Shown: piece after piece, positions 15,395 through 24,713 of the stretch
Numbering within the stretch: the first letter of the stretch is position 1
How the letters are laid out: the number at the start of each line of letters is the position of its first letter
Assembly (NCBI GenBank): GCA_946414885.1
Contig: CAMKQH010000004.1
Location: forward strand, 1-64,000
Reading direction: 5' to 3'
Source: an uncultured Lachnospiraceae bacterium
Lineage (GTDB): Bacteria > Bacillota > Clostridia > Lachnospirales > Lachnospiraceae
Length of the DNA stretch: 64,000 bases
Made by a program: the position numbers and the translations under genes
Notes under the pieces: generated by a model
What the model was told of the DNA's origin: nothing
Databases searched by the model: none
Seen by the model: the letters and a program-made list of their open reading frames with translations, nothing else

Positions 15395-16090
15395 ATGACC
15401 CAGATTTTGGTATGTGATGATGACAAGGAAATCGTAGATGCCATAGAGATTTATCTGAGCCAGGAGGGATATCAGATATTAAAGGCATATGACGGAGAAC
15501 AGGCGCTGGAGCTTCTTGGACATAATGACGTGCAGCTTTTGATCATGGACGTCATGATGCCCAAGCTTGACGGAATCCGTGCAACGCTAAAGATCCGTGA
15601 ATACAGCAGCATTCCCATCATTATTTTGTCTGCAAAATCAGAGGATTCCGACAAAATTCTTGGACTGAACGTCGGGGCGGACGATTACGTGACGAAACCG
15701 TTCAATCCGTTGGAATTGGTTGCCAGGGTAAAATCCAACCTTAGAAGGTATACCTCCCTTGGGGCCATGAACGGCGACAGTAAGTTGCAGTATCAGGTCG
15801 GAGGCCTTACCATCAATGACGAGAACAAGCAGGTCTTTGTAGACGGAGAGGCAGTGAAACTGACGCCGATCGAATACAGCATACTTTTACTTCTTGTAAA
15901 GAATCTTGGCAAGGTCTTTTCCATCAATGAAATATACGAAAACATTTGGAATGAGGAAGCCATTGGCGTTGACAACACCGTGGCGGTCCACATTCGTCAC
16001 ATCCGGGAAAAGATTGAGATCAATCCCCGTGAGCCCAGATATCTGAAGGTTGTCTGGGGGGTTGGATATAAGATTGACGCGGAACAATAA
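15395..16090 (+). CDS. OmpR-family response regulator
   Basis: The 231-residue regulator has an N-terminal receiver domain with the acidic pair CDDD, phospho-acceptor Asp52 in LLIMDVMMP, and the switch Lys in DDYVTKPFNP. The C-terminal winged helix (about 130-230) ends with the recognition helix region VDNTVAVHIRHIREKIE and the wing VVWGVGYKID. It closely resembles VanR-type regulators. The kinase gene starts 20 bases downstream, so the two form one operon and a cognate pair. The target genes are unknown; no regulated partner is encoded next to them. Confidence 0.96.
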   Translation: MTQILVCDDDKEIVDAIEIYLSQEGYQILKAYDGEQALELLGHNDVQLLIMDVMMPKLDGIRATLKIREYSSIPIIILSAKSEDSDKILGLNVGADDYVTKPFNPLELVARVKSNLRRYTSLGAMNGDSKLQYQVGGLTINDENKQVFVDGEAVKLTPIEYSILLLLVKNLGKVFSINEIYENIWNEEAIGVDNTVAVHIRHIREKIEINPREPRYLKVVWGVGYKIDAEQ

Positions 16091-16109
16091 GCATTCGTGA
16101 GGTTAAGGC

Positions 16110-18779
16110 GTGAAAAAAGGCAAAAGCATCTCCGTATTTAGAAGATTGGGATTAGGGCTGGTACAGCATATTGTAGCAGCCATTGTTATGGTGCTGATCG
16201 CCAGCGTGCTTTTCAATTCCTTCCTTACCGTGACGACAATGAACGGCTCCAAGATTTACTCCCTTGATCCGCTCAATCAAAAATCGTCCTTTGAAGATTC
16301 TGAGGTTTTCCGCGATTTGTTTCAAACGGCCGTAAACGACGTGATCCGGCTTGGAATTATCCGTGAGCAGATGGAGACAAACCATAAATTTGACGCATCG
16401 AAGGTGATTGACGTTACGGCATTTATGAATCGATATGGAACTGCCGGCAGAAATTACGGTGAGGCCACGGCTAAATTTAAGATGGAGGATCTGATCATCT
16501 GGGTAAGATATGGGCTGGAATATAAAAACAGAACCATGAGCCTTTCCGAATTTGTGGATTATTATCAGGAGGCTTGCATTCCAGAGAATTTTACGGTAGA
16601 TAATTATGGAAATCTGACTTTTTCGGGATATCATGAACCGGAAGTGCAGGATGAACAATATGCGCAAAAATACGAAGCCATCTTAAACAAAATGGCAGAA
16701 TACTCCGAGATGCAGCTTGAGGACATGGCGTTTTCTTACGTTATGAGCAAGACTTCGGAAGGAATTGCGCTGAATAAAGAAGATGACGGAAACCTGACGG
16801 TCTACATTAATTCCTTGGTATTCCGGTATGCAACCACGGACCATCAAACGCAGCTGTATGATCTTGTAGAAAGTTGGCCGGAGTTTATCCAGCTTCAAAA
16901 AAACATTGTAGATGCAAGCAATACGCTTGCTGAGAATTATGAATTATACCAGAACTGTGCAAAGCTTTACGCAGAGGGTAAAAGTAATCTGAAATACGTT
17001 ATCCGCATGAGGAATGCCAATGGTGAAAAAGACATCTTCTCCAACATTCCCGACCTGGCGGAATTAGATGATGAAAAACTGACCGAAGTGTTTGAAGAAA
17101 ACAGCAAATACTTGATTTATTACCCTAACAGTCTGGAAATCATGGGAAATGAGGATTTTACGGAAGGCAACGTATATGAACTCCTTCGTGCGGCACATTA
17201 TCCGTTCCTGGAAGACGTTTACATCTGGATTTCCTTAGACACTAGCTATGAGGTGAAAGACGATGCGTTTTGCATTGCTTCGGAAATGTACGAACGCATT
17301 GTACCGAATACGGTTGGCATTCTCACGATCTTGATCGCGCTGTTGATCGTTTGGGTGGGAATATTCCTGTATCTGACTGTGACGGCTGGCTCCGTTTATG
17401 CGGAAGACGGTAGCATTAAGCATTATCTGAATGCATTTGATAAGATTTGGACGGAAGTATTTTTATGCGCAATAGCCGGTTTTGGCTATGGGATTTATCG
17501 CATTATATTGTATTTAAGGCAGATGACAATGACGGTCTATGAGACCCGAATGAGTCTTGGAAACAGTGCAAAGAACGTTCTGCTCACGCAATATGGTTTA
17601 TATGCCGCCGTCGGTTTTTGGTTTAGCGTGCTTCTTTGCCTTTTGTGGTACAGCCTTGTCAGAAGATTGAAATCACTAAACGTTTATAAGAATAGCTTAT
17701 TGAGACTTGCCATAAATGCTACCTACGGTGCTTTTGAGACCGTCATGGCGCATCAAAGCTCTCTGATCAGCGTGCTGTTGCCATACATGATCTTTTTGAT
17801 GTTGAACTTTGTCTCCGTGATTGGCATCATATTGTTCCAGGATCCCTTGAAGCGCGCGGTGTTGTTGGTATTTATATTGATCGTGGACGTGTCCGTTGGA
17901 ATACGGCTCTTTAAGAAGAACGCGGAATTTAATGACATCATCGACGGAATTAACAGGATACGGTCCGGTGAGGTGGAGTATAAACTGGACACGGGAAAGC
18001 TTCACGGAATGAATAAGTTTTTGTCGGATGCAGTTAATAACATCGGCGAAGGCATTGACAATGCCGTAAAAACGAGCGTTAAAGATGAGAGATTAAAGAC
18101 GGATCTGATCACGAACGTGTCACATGACTTAAAGACGCCACTGACCTCCATCATCAACTACGTGGACCTCTTAAAGCGTACCAACATTCAAGACCCGCAG
18201 GCGAAGAACTACGTTGAGATCCTGGAGAATAAATCCCAGAGACTAAAGGATTTGACGGATGACCTGGTTGAAGCTTCCAAGATTTCCTCCGGAAACATCA
18301 CGTTAAATCTTGAGGTGTTGGATCTGGGTGAACTGTTACAACAAACCATCGGAGAACTGTCTGAAAAATTAGAGGCAGCGAAGCTGAGTGTTGTCGCGGA
18401 GATTGACGAGAAACCGTCGCTGATCTACGCGGACAGCCGCAGAATGTGGCGCGTGATGGAAAACTTGTTCAATAACATATGCAAGTACGCCATGGAAGGC
18501 ACGCGAGTATATGCGGAAGTCAAGGTGACGGATAACGCAAGGGTTCTGTTGCAGATCAAGAATGTTTCAAAGGCGCAGATGAACATTCACGCGGATGAAC
18601 TGACGGAAAGATTTATCCGGGGAGACAGTTCGAGAAGTACCGAGGGAAGCGGTCTTGGTTTATACATTGCGAAAAGTCTTACGAACGTATTGGGCGGGAA
18701 TTTTGAGATTCAATTAGATGCCGATCTGTTCAAGGTAAATATCGATTTCCCTTTATATCAGCAGGAGAAGAAAGAATAA
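16110..18779 (+). CDS. Multi-pass membrane sensor histidine kinase
   Basis: The 889-residue kinase is much longer than a standard OmpR-partner kinase. The first membrane span (about 16-38) is followed by an extracytoplasmic region of about 360 residues with no fold I recognise. Five further hydrophobic spans lie between about residues 400 and 595, a short linker follows, and then come HisKA (NVSHDLKTPLTS, His672) and an HATPase_c domain with NLFNNICKYA and GSGLGLYIAKSL. The start is GTG 16110, seven bases after GAGG. It would phosphorylate the regulator encoded just upstream. The combination of a large outer domain and a five-span bundle suggests a membrane or envelope signal, which is inference. 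Confidence 0.94.
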   Translation: MKKGKSISVFRRLGLGLVQHIVAAIVMVLIASVLFNSFLTVTTMNGSKIYSLDPLNQKSSFEDSEVFRDLFQTAVNDVIRLGIIREQMETNHKFDASKVIDVTAFMNRYGTAGRNYGEATAKFKMEDLIIWVRYGLEYKNRTMSLSEFVDYYQEACIPENFTVDNYGNLTFSGYHEPEVQDEQYAQKYEAILNKMAEYSEMQLEDMAFSYVMSKTSEGIALNKEDDGNLTVYINSLVFRYATTDHQTQLYDLVESWPEFIQLQKNIVDASNTLAENYELYQNCAKLYAEGKSNLKYVIRMRNANGEKDIFSNIPDLAELDDEKLTEVFEENSKYLIYYPNSLEIMGNEDFTEGNVYELLRAAHYPFLEDVYIWISLDTSYEVKDDAFCIASEMYERIVPNTVGILTILIALLIVWVGIFLYLTVTAGSVYAEDGSIKHYLNAFDKIWTEVFLCAIAGFGYGIYRIILYLRQMTMTVYETRMSLGNSAKNVLLTQYGLYAAVGFWFSVLLCLLWYSLVRRLKSLNVYKNSLLRLAINATYGAFETVMAHQSSLISVLLPYMIFLMLNFVSVIGIILFQDPLKRAVLLVFILIVDVSVGIRLFKKNAEFNDIIDGINRIRSGEVEYKLDTGKLHGMNKFLSDAVNNIGEGIDNAVKTSVKDERLKTDLITNVSHDLKTPLTSIINYVDLLKRTNIQDPQAKNYVEILENKSQRLKDLTDDLVEASKISSGNITLNLEVLDLGELLQQTIGELSEKLEAAKLSVVAEIDEKPSLIYADSRRMWRVMENLFNNICKYAMEGTRVYAEVKVTDNARVLLQIKNVSKAQMNIHADELTERFIRGDSSRSTEGSGLGLYIAKSLTNVLGGNFEIQLDADLFKVNIDFPLYQQEKKE

Positions 18780-18784
18780 AAAAC

Positions 18785-18816
18785 TACGGGGACGTGTCAG
18801 CAGACGCGTCCCCGTA
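18785..18816 (-). terminator. Strong hairpin between the convergent kinase and prs genes
   Basis: A 14-bp stem (18785-18798 with 18803-18816, one G-T pair, four-base loop) has the core GGGGACGTGTC. On the minus strand it is followed by a T run (complement of 18776-18784), so it serves prs. There is no T run on the plus strand. The same 11-base core recurs in the 48-base palindrome at 42807. Confidence 0.85.
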
Positions 18817-18832
18817 AAATATGAAATCAAAA

Positions 18833-20029
18833 CTATTCGATGATGTCCATGTTGGAACGATTGTTATAGCTTTCCAGGATCGAATGGATCTTGTCCGTGG
18901 TGGCCATGACGCCTGCAAGTGAGAGGTCATGGTTCATGAAGTCAATGATGGAAGCAATGAACTTGCTCATGTCGGCTTCAACGAAGTAAGGTCTGGTGTA
19001 AAGCTCGGGAGGAAGATAGGTGAGGTCCGTAGTGATCACCTTATCGAAATATCCCTTTTCGTAAGCTTTGTCAAAGGCCGCAAGCCCATCCGTAAACAGG
19101 CCGAACGTAGTGCAGATAAAGACTCTTCGCGCATTCATGCCCTTGAGCTGCTTCGCGGTATCCAGCATGCTTCCGCCGGAGGAGATCATGTCGTCAATGA
19201 TGATGATGTCCTTACCGTCGATGTTGTCACCGAGGAATTCATGAGCAACAATGGGGTTCTTGCCGTTTACGATCGTGGAATAATCACGGCGCTTATAGAA
19301 CATGCCAGTGTCAACTCCGAGAACGCTTGCAAAGTAAATGGCGCGATCCAATGCGCCTTCGTCAGGGCTGATGACCAGGAGATGATCCTTATCCACCAAC
19401 AGATCGATCTCGGCATTCAAAAGAGCCTTGATGAACTGATAAGGGGGCAGGAAATTGTCAAAACCCGCAAGTGGCGTGGCATTCTGTACGCGGGGATCGT
19501 GAGCGTCAAACGTTATGAGATTGCTGACTCCCATGTCTCGAAGCTCGGTAAGTGCATAAGCGCAATCGAGGGATTCGCGTCCGTTTCTCTTGTGCTGGCG
19601 TCCTTCGTAGAGAAAGGGCATGATCACGTTGATTCTTCTGGCCTTTCCGTTGCAGGCTGCGATCACGCGTTTTAAGTCCTGGTAATGATCATCCGGAGAC
19701 ATGTGATTGGTATAGCCGTTCATTTGGTAGGTAATGCTGTGATTGCATACGTCGACAAGAATAAAAAGATCCTTGCCGCGGATGGATTCATTAAATACGG
19801 CTTTGCCTTCGCCGCTTCCAAACCGGGGAGTGTCACAGCTTACCAAGTAATTTTTTTCAAAGTAACCGTGAAACGCGGGATCGTTTTTCACTTTGTCGTT
19901 GTGAACGCTTTTCCGGAATTCCACCATGTAATTGTTGATGCGTTTGCCAAGTTTCTGGGTGGAAGACAGGGCGACAATCTTCAGCGGGGCGACAGGCATT
20001 GCGTTCTCTAATTCTTTTAAGTCAGGCAT
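18833..20029 (-). CDS. prs: Ribose-phosphate pyrophosphokinase (long form)
   Basis: This PRPP synthetase of 398 residues makes PRPP from ribose-5-phosphate and ATP for nucleotide, His and Trp synthesis. The PRPP-binding loop DDMISSGGSMLDTA is intact and FDAHDPRVQNATPL matches the catalytic/Mg region. It exceeds the usual length of about 315 residues. The extra sequence is an N-terminal part (MPDLKELENAMPVAPLKIVA) and insertions such as VKNDPAFHGYFEKNYLVSC; several clostridial families have this long form. GGAG precedes the ATG. Its promoter is back-to-back with that of the gene at 20173. The terminator is at 18785. Confidence 0.93.
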   Translation of the reverse strand: MPDLKELENAMPVAPLKIVALSSTQKLGKRINNYMVEFRKSVHNDKVKNDPAFHGYFEKNYLVSCDTPRFGSGEGKAVFNESIRGKDLFILVDVCNHSITYQMNGYTNHMSPDDHYQDLKRVIAACNGKARRINVIMPFLYEGRQHKRNGRESLDCAYALTELRDMGVSNLITFDAHDPRVQNATPLAGFDNFLPPYQFIKALLNAEIDLLVDKDHLLVISPDEGALDRAIYFASVLGVDTGMFYKRRDYSTIVNGKNPIVAHEFLGDNIDGKDIIIIDDMISSGGSMLDTAKQLKGMNARRVFICTTFGLFTDGLAAFDKAYEKGYFDKVITTDLTYLPPELYTRPYFVEADMSKFIASIIDFMNHDLSLAGVMATTDKIHSILESYNNRSNMDIIE

Positions 20030-20079
20030 GTTTGATCTCCTCTAAAAGAAAAGAATTTCTATCATAAAAACCATAATTA

Positions 20080-20108
20080 TTTATAACATTCCCCTATCGA
20101 CACGTCAA
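20080..20108 (-). promoter_or_regulatory. Sigma-A promoter for prs
   Basis: On the minus strand TTGACG (complement of 20103-20108), a 17-base spacer and TATAAA (complement of 20080-20085). Its -35 box directly abuts the -35 box of the divergent promoter. Confidence 0.8.
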
Positions 20109-20125
20109 GAGATTTCGGGTATACT
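20097..20125 (+). promoter_or_regulatory. Sigma-A promoter for the PDZ/radical-SAM gene
   Basis: TCGACA (20097-20102), a 17-base spacer and TATACT (20120-20125), divergent from and touching the prs promoter. Confidence 0.75.
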
Positions 20126-20172
20126 AGATATGTTGGCATTAAGATAAAACACTTAGGATCACGGGTGAAGTC

Positions 20173-21519
20173 ATGGCTGAAAAGGAACCAAAATATAAAA
20201 AGCATATCGTGAAAACCGTTGAGGCGGGGAGCATAGCCGAGGAGATGGAAATCGAGCCCGGTGATGCGATTCTGGCCATTGACAACACGCCAATCGAAGA
20301 CATCTTTGATTATCAGTTTTTGGTACAGGATGAATACATAGAGGTCTTGGTGGAAAAGCCGGACGGGGAACAATGGCTGCTGGAAGTGGACAAGGAATTT
20401 GACGAAGACCTGGGTCTTACCTTTGAAAACGGACTGATGGATGATTACCGCCATTGCTGTAACAAATGTATCTTTTGTTTTATCGACCAGATGCCAAAGG
20501 GAATGCGTGAAACGCTGTATTTTAAGGATGACGATTCCAGATTATCCTTCCTGCAGGGCAATTACGTGACGCTTACCAATATGTCGGAAAAGGACGTGGA
20601 CCGCATTTGCAGATATCACTTAAGCCCGATCAACATTTCCTTTCAGACCATGAATCCGGCTCTTCGATGCAAAATGTTAAATAACCGGTTTGCCGGTGAC
20701 GCGCTGAAGAAGGTTGACCGCTTTTTCGAGGCGGATATCACCATGAATGGCCAGATCGTGTTATGTAAAGGGGTCAATGACGGCAAGGAACTGGAATTCT
20801 CCATCAAGGAAATGATGAAGTATATTCCGAACCTGCAGAGCGTCTCCGTCGTTCCGGTGGGCCTTTCCAAGTACCGCGAGGGCCTGTATCCCTTGGAACC
20901 CTTTGAAAAAGAGGACGCCATCGAAACCCTGGATCTGATCCACCGCTACCAAAAGCTTTGCTTTGAAAAATATGGGATACATTTTATCCATGCCAGTGAC
21001 GAGTGGTATATTCTGGCGGGGCAAGAAGTGCCGGAAGAAGATCGTTATGACGGATATCTTCAGCTGGAGAATGGCGTTGGGATGGTCAGGCTTCTTCTCA
21101 ATGAGTTTCATGAGGAGCTGGACCGCAGGAAAAAGGAAGGCTTGCTTCCTGATCATGAGTTAAAGGCGGAATATTCCCTTGCCACGGGAAGGCTGATCTT
21201 CCCCTACATAGAGAAAATGGCGCAGGAACTGATGCAGTATTGTCCGGGCTTAAAGCTTCACGTGTATGCAATCCGGAATGATTTCTTTGGAGAGCGCATT
21301 ACCGTCTCAGGATTGTTGACCGGACAGGACATTCTGGCGCAGATGAAGGAGAAAGAGAAGGGAAGCCGTTTATATCTGCCCTGCAACGTTCTTAGAAGCG
21401 GCGAGGACGTGTTTTTGGACGATCTTCACGTGGGAGATTTGGAAAAGGCTTTACAAGTGCCAATTTATATTGTAAAATCAAGCGGACGCGAATTTGTGGA
21501 AGCTTTTTTGGATGACTGA
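20173..21519 (+). CDS. DUF512-type protein: PDZ domain plus radical SAM
   Basis: The 448-residue protein has an N-terminal PDZ-like domain (about 10-75: VEAGSIAEEMEIEPGDAILA), then a radical-SAM domain with CCNKCIFCFIDQMPKGMR, where cysteines in Cx3Cx2C spacing would hold a 4Fe-4S cluster, and a C-terminal DUF512 domain (SVVPVGLSKYREGLYPLEPF). The family is conserved in Clostridia and cyanobacteria, and its reaction is unknown. It lies directly upstream of der in many Firmicutes, which suggests, but does not show, a link with ribosome or membrane biogenesis. It has its own promoter facing prs. Confidence 0.93.
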   Translation: MAEKEPKYKKHIVKTVEAGSIAEEMEIEPGDAILAIDNTPIEDIFDYQFLVQDEYIEVLVEKPDGEQWLLEVDKEFDEDLGLTFENGLMDDYRHCCNKCIFCFIDQMPKGMRETLYFKDDDSRLSFLQGNYVTLTNMSEKDVDRICRYHLSPINISFQTMNPALRCKMLNNRFAGDALKKVDRFFEADITMNGQIVLCKGVNDGKELEFSIKEMMKYIPNLQSVSVVPVGLSKYREGLYPLEPFEKEDAIETLDLIHRYQKLCFEKYGIHFIHASDEWYILAGQEVPEEDRYDGYLQLENGVGMVRLLLNEFHEELDRRKKEGLLPDHELKAEYSLATGRLIFPYIEKMAQELMQYCPGLKLHVYAIRNDFFGERITVSGLLTGQDILAQMKEKEKGSRLYLPCNVLRSGEDVFLDDLHVGDLEKALQVPIYIVKSSGREFVEAFLDD

Positions 21520-21577
21520 TGCCATTGGGAAAAGTGGATCAGTATCATTTTGAATTTTAGAAAGGTAAGGTGTTTAC

Positions 21578-22912
21578 GTGAGCAAAAGCAGAAAGCCGAT
21601 CGTGGCAGTGGTTGGAAGGCCGAACGTCGGTAAATCCACGCTGTTTAACGCATTGGCAGGAGAAAACATATCTATCGTAAAGGATACGCCCGGCATTACC
21701 AGGGACAGGATCTATACGGACGTTACTTGGCTGGATCGCACTTTTACGCTGATCGATACCGGCGGAATTGAGCCAGATTCGAAGGACGTCATTCTGTCCC
21801 AGATGCGTGAACAGGCGCAGATTGCCATTGACACGGCGGACGTGATCATTTTCCTGGTGGACGTGAAGCAGGGACTTCAGGATGCGGATTCCAAGGTCGC
21901 TGACATCCTCAGAAGGTCTCAAAAGCCCGTGGTTTTGGTTGTCAACAAGGTGGATTCCGTCAATAAATTCATGGCGGACGTGTATGAGTTTTATAATCTT
22001 GGCATTGGAGATCCCATTCCGGTTTCTGCGGCAAACCGCACAGGACTTGGAGACATGTTGGAAGCGATCAGCGCGCATTTTCCTGAAGATCTCGGACCGC
22101 AGGAAGAGGATGATAGGCCCAGGATCGCTATCATTGGTAAGCCCAACGTTGGAAAGTCCTCCATCATTAATAAGCTTCTGGGAGAGAACCGCCTGATTGT
22201 CTCAGACGTGGCGGGCACGACCAGGGACGCTGTTGACACGGAGGTGAAGTATCGAGGGAAGGAATACGTCTTTATCGATACGGCAGGACTTCGACGGAAG
22301 AACAAAATTAAAGAAGAACTGGAACACTTTATGATCGTCCGGACCGTGAGCGCCGTGGAACGTGCAGACGTGGCCGTTCTGGTCATTGATGCCCAGGAAG
22401 GCGTGACGGAGCAGGACGCAAAGATCGCCGGCATTGCCCATGACCGCGGAAAGGCCGTGATCATTGCCGTGAACAAGTGGGATGCCGTGGAAAAGAATGA
22501 CAAGACGATTTACCGCTTTTCGGAGAAGGTTCGCGACATCCTTAGCTTTATGCCTTACGCAGAGTTATTGTTCATCTCGGCAAAGACCGGTCAGCGCATG
22601 AATAAGCTGTTTGAGACAATCGACGTTGTGAGCGAGAATCATTCCATGCGCGTGCAGACTGGCGTTTTGAATGAGATCATGGCGGAAGCCGTTGCCATGC
22701 AACAGCCTCCCACGGATAAGGGTAAGCGCTTAAAACTGTACTATATTACCCAGGTTGCCGTGAAACCGCCCACGTTTGTGATCTTTGTCAATGACAAGGA
22801 ATTAATGCATTTTTCTTATACGAGATACATTGAAAACCAGATTCGCGAAACCTTTGGATTCCGCGGCACGCCTCTTCACTTTATCATTCGTGAGAGAAAC
22901 GAAGAAAAGTAA
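21578..22912 (+). CDS. der: Der (EngA), double-domain ribosome assembly GTPase
   Basis: The 444-residue protein has two G domains in tandem, each with a P loop ([11 protein letters not shown] at about residue 10; [13 protein letters not shown] at about 184), DTGG and DTAGLR switches and NKVD/NKWD specificity motifs, plus a C-terminal KH-like domain. It is essential for 50S assembly. The start is GTG 21578 ([16 protein letters not shown]). plsY follows after 35 bases and gpsA after that, a common clostridial cluster of der with phospholipid genes. Confidence 0.97.
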   Translation: MSKSRKPIVAVVGRPNVGKSTLFNALAGENISIVKDTPGITRDRIYTDVTWLDRTFTLIDTGGIEPDSKDVILSQMREQAQIAIDTADVIIFLVDVKQGLQDADSKVADILRRSQKPVVLVVNKVDSVNKFMADVYEFYNLGIGDPIPVSAANRTGLGDMLEAISAHFPEDLGPQEEDDRPRIAIIGKPNVGKSSIINKLLGENRLIVSDVAGTTRDAVDTEVKYRGKEYVFIDTAGLRRKNKIKEELEHFMIVRTVSAVERADVAVLVIDAQEGVTEQDAKIAGIAHDRGKAVIIAVNKWDAVEKNDKTIYRFSEKVRDILSFMPYAELLFISAKTGQRMNKLFETIDVVSENHSMRVQTGVLNEIMAEAVAMQQPPTDKGKRLKLYYITQVAVKPPTFVIFVNDKELMHFSYTRYIENQIRETFGFRGTPLHFIIRERNEEK

Positions 22913-22947
22913 GCAGTACGAAATCGAAGAAGAGAGAGGAAGGAAAC

Positions 22948-23601
22948 ATGGTACGCGTTTTCGCAATTTTGATCGGGTACGTATTCGGTCTGTTTCAGAC
23001 GGCATTTTTTTATGGAAAGATGCATGGAATTGACATTAGGGAGCATGGAAGCGGAAATTCGGGCACCACGAATGCCCTCAGGGTTCTTGGCACAAAGGCT
23101 GGCCTGATCGTTTTCCTGGGTGACTGCATAAAATGTATCTTGGCCATCGTGCTGGTCCGGGTTTTGTTTGGCGAGAGCCATCAGGACATGATCCAGTTGC
23201 TTTGTCTGTATTCCGGCGCGGGAGCGATCCTGGGACACAATTATCCATTTTACATGAATTTTAAGGGCGGAAAGGGAATTGCCGCAACGGCAGGCATGGT
23301 GATCGCTTTTGATCCCTTGTTTATGGTTGTGGGCATTGCAACATTCTTTGGCAATTTCTTCCTTACGCATCTGGTTTCCCTATGCTCGCTTTTGACTTAT
23401 ACCGTTTTGATGATCATGCTGGTGGTTTGCGGACAGTTGGGATACTTTTCTAACATGACGCAGCCGGCGCTTATTGAGGCGTATGTTGTTTTTGCATTGC
23501 TCACCGCATTGGCGTTTTGGAAGCATCGGGAGAACATTAAAAGACTCCTTAGCGGAACAGAAAGAAAGACCTATCTAAGCAAGAAAAATAAAGTGGATTG
23601 A
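22948..23601 (+). CDS. plsY: PlsY, glycerol-3-phosphate acyltransferase
   Basis: The 217-residue polytopic membrane protein has the three PlsY loop motifs: EHGSGNSGTTNALR, GHNYPFYMNFKGGKGIA and a C-terminal WKHRENIKRLLSG. It transfers the acyl group of acyl phosphate to sn-glycerol-3-phosphate, the first step of phosphatidic acid synthesis. The next gene, gpsA, makes that substrate, so the two neighbouring genes supply consecutive steps. GGAAGGAAAC precedes the ATG. Confidence 0.96.
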   Translation: MVRVFAILIGYVFGLFQTAFFYGKMHGIDIREHGSGNSGTTNALRVLGTKAGLIVFLGDCIKCILAIVLVRVLFGESHQDMIQLLCLYSGAGAILGHNYPFYMNFKGGKGIAATAGMVIAFDPLFMVVGIATFFGNFFLTHLVSLCSLLTYTVLMIMLVVCGQLGYFSNMTQPALIEAYVVFALLTALAFWKHRENIKRLLSGTERKTYLSKKNKVD

Positions 23602-23614
23602 TCAGGAGGGGCGT

Positions 23615-24622
23615 ATGGCAAAAGTAGGCATTTTGGGAGCGGGAACCTGGGGAATTGCCCTGGCAGTACTCCTTTGCAAAAATGGTCATGAGGTTACGGT
23701 TTGGTCAAAGCTTGAGAAGGAAATTGACATGCTCCGTGAAAAGCATGAGCACAACATGCTTCCGGGAGTAGAGATCCCACTGAGCATGAAATTTACTTTG
23801 AATGCGGAAGAAGCGATCAAGGATCAAAACATTGTTGTCATGGCAGTTGCCAGCAAGTTTACCAGGGCAACGGCGCATGACGTAAAAGAGTTTGTGGCTC
23901 CGGGACAGATTATCGTGAACGTGGCAAAGGGCATTGAGGAAGCAACGATGATGACCCTGACGCAGGTCATCGAAGAGGAAATTCCCAATGCGGACGTGGC
24001 CGTATTGTCCGGTCCTTCGCATGCGGAGGAGGTCGGAAGGGGACTTCCCACGACGGTTGTTGTGGGAGCAAAGAGCCAGCAGACCGCAGAATACGTTCAG
24101 AATGTGTTTATGAGCCCCGTATTTCGCGTTTACACGAGTCCTGACGTGCTTGGCATAGAACTTGGCAGCTCCTTAAAAAACGTGGTTGCGCTTGCCGCAG
24201 GAATCGCTGACGGGCTAGGGTACGGAGACAATGCAAAGGCAGCATTGATCACCAGAGGCATCATGGAGATTTCCAGACTTGGCACGGCTATGGGCGGAAA
24301 GGCAGAGACCTTTAGTGGCCTTACGGGAATTGGCGATTTGATAGTTACCTGTGCCAGCATGCACTCCAGAAACCGCCGCGCCGGTATCTTGATCGGACAG
24401 GGAAAGAGCTATCAGGAGGCCATGGACGAAGTGCAGCAGGTGGTTGAAGGCGTGTATTCCGCGAAGGCGGCCATGAAGCTTGCTGAAAAGTATCAGGTGC
24501 AGCTCCCCATCATCACACAAGTAAATCAGGTGCTGTTTGAAGGAAAGAGTGCTGCAGAGGCAGTGAAGGAATTGATGCTTCGGGATAAGAAGAGTGAGTT
24601 GTCCGTTGCAAGCTGGACTTGA
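23615..24622 (+). CDS. gpsA: GpsA, glycerol-3-phosphate dehydrogenase [NAD(P)+]
   Basis: The 335-residue enzyme of normal length has the Rossmann motif GAGTWGIALAVLL at the N-terminus, VAKGIEEATMMTLTQV and LSGPSHAEEV in the middle, and the catalytic Lys region LGSSLKNVVALAAGIADGLGYG. It reduces dihydroxyacetone phosphate to sn-glycerol-3-phosphate for lipid synthesis. Thirteen bases separate it from plsY, with AGGAGGGG before the ATG, and a strong bidirectional terminator follows. Confidence 0.97.
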   Translation: MAKVGILGAGTWGIALAVLLCKNGHEVTVWSKLEKEIDMLREKHEHNMLPGVEIPLSMKFTLNAEEAIKDQNIVVMAVASKFTRATAHDVKEFVAPGQIIVNVAKGIEEATMMTLTQVIEEEIPNADVAVLSGPSHAEEVGRGLPTTVVVGAKSQQTAEYVQNVFMSPVFRVYTSPDVLGIELGSSLKNVVALAAGIADGLGYGDNAKAALITRGIMEISRLGTAMGGKAETFSGLTGIGDLIVTCASMHSRNRRAGILIGQGKSYQEAMDEVQQVVEGVYSAKAAMKLAEKYQVQLPIITQVNQVLFEGKSAAEAVKELMLRDKKSELSVASWT

Positions 24623-24645
24623 TGAATAAGAACGTAAAATGAAAA

Positions 24646-24689
24646 AGCCGGAAAGTTGCCCTGCGGCATGCTTTCCGGCTATATTTTTG
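24646..24689. terminator. Bidirectional terminator between gpsA and the convergent membrane protein gene
   Basis: AGCCGGAAAG (24646-24655) pairs with CTTTCCGGCT (24671-24680), and a small TGCC/GGCA stem extends it inside. T runs flank it in both directions (ATATTTTT on plus; complement of GAAAAA on minus). Confidence 0.88.
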
Positions 24690-24713
24690 CCATCAGATGA
24701 ATGTATTATGCCG

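Noticed and set aside
18929..19675. 248-residue open frame on the plus strand opposite prs
   Set aside because: It mirrors the codons of prs, which has clear PRPP synthetase motifs; no family pattern or ribosome binding site in the plus frame.
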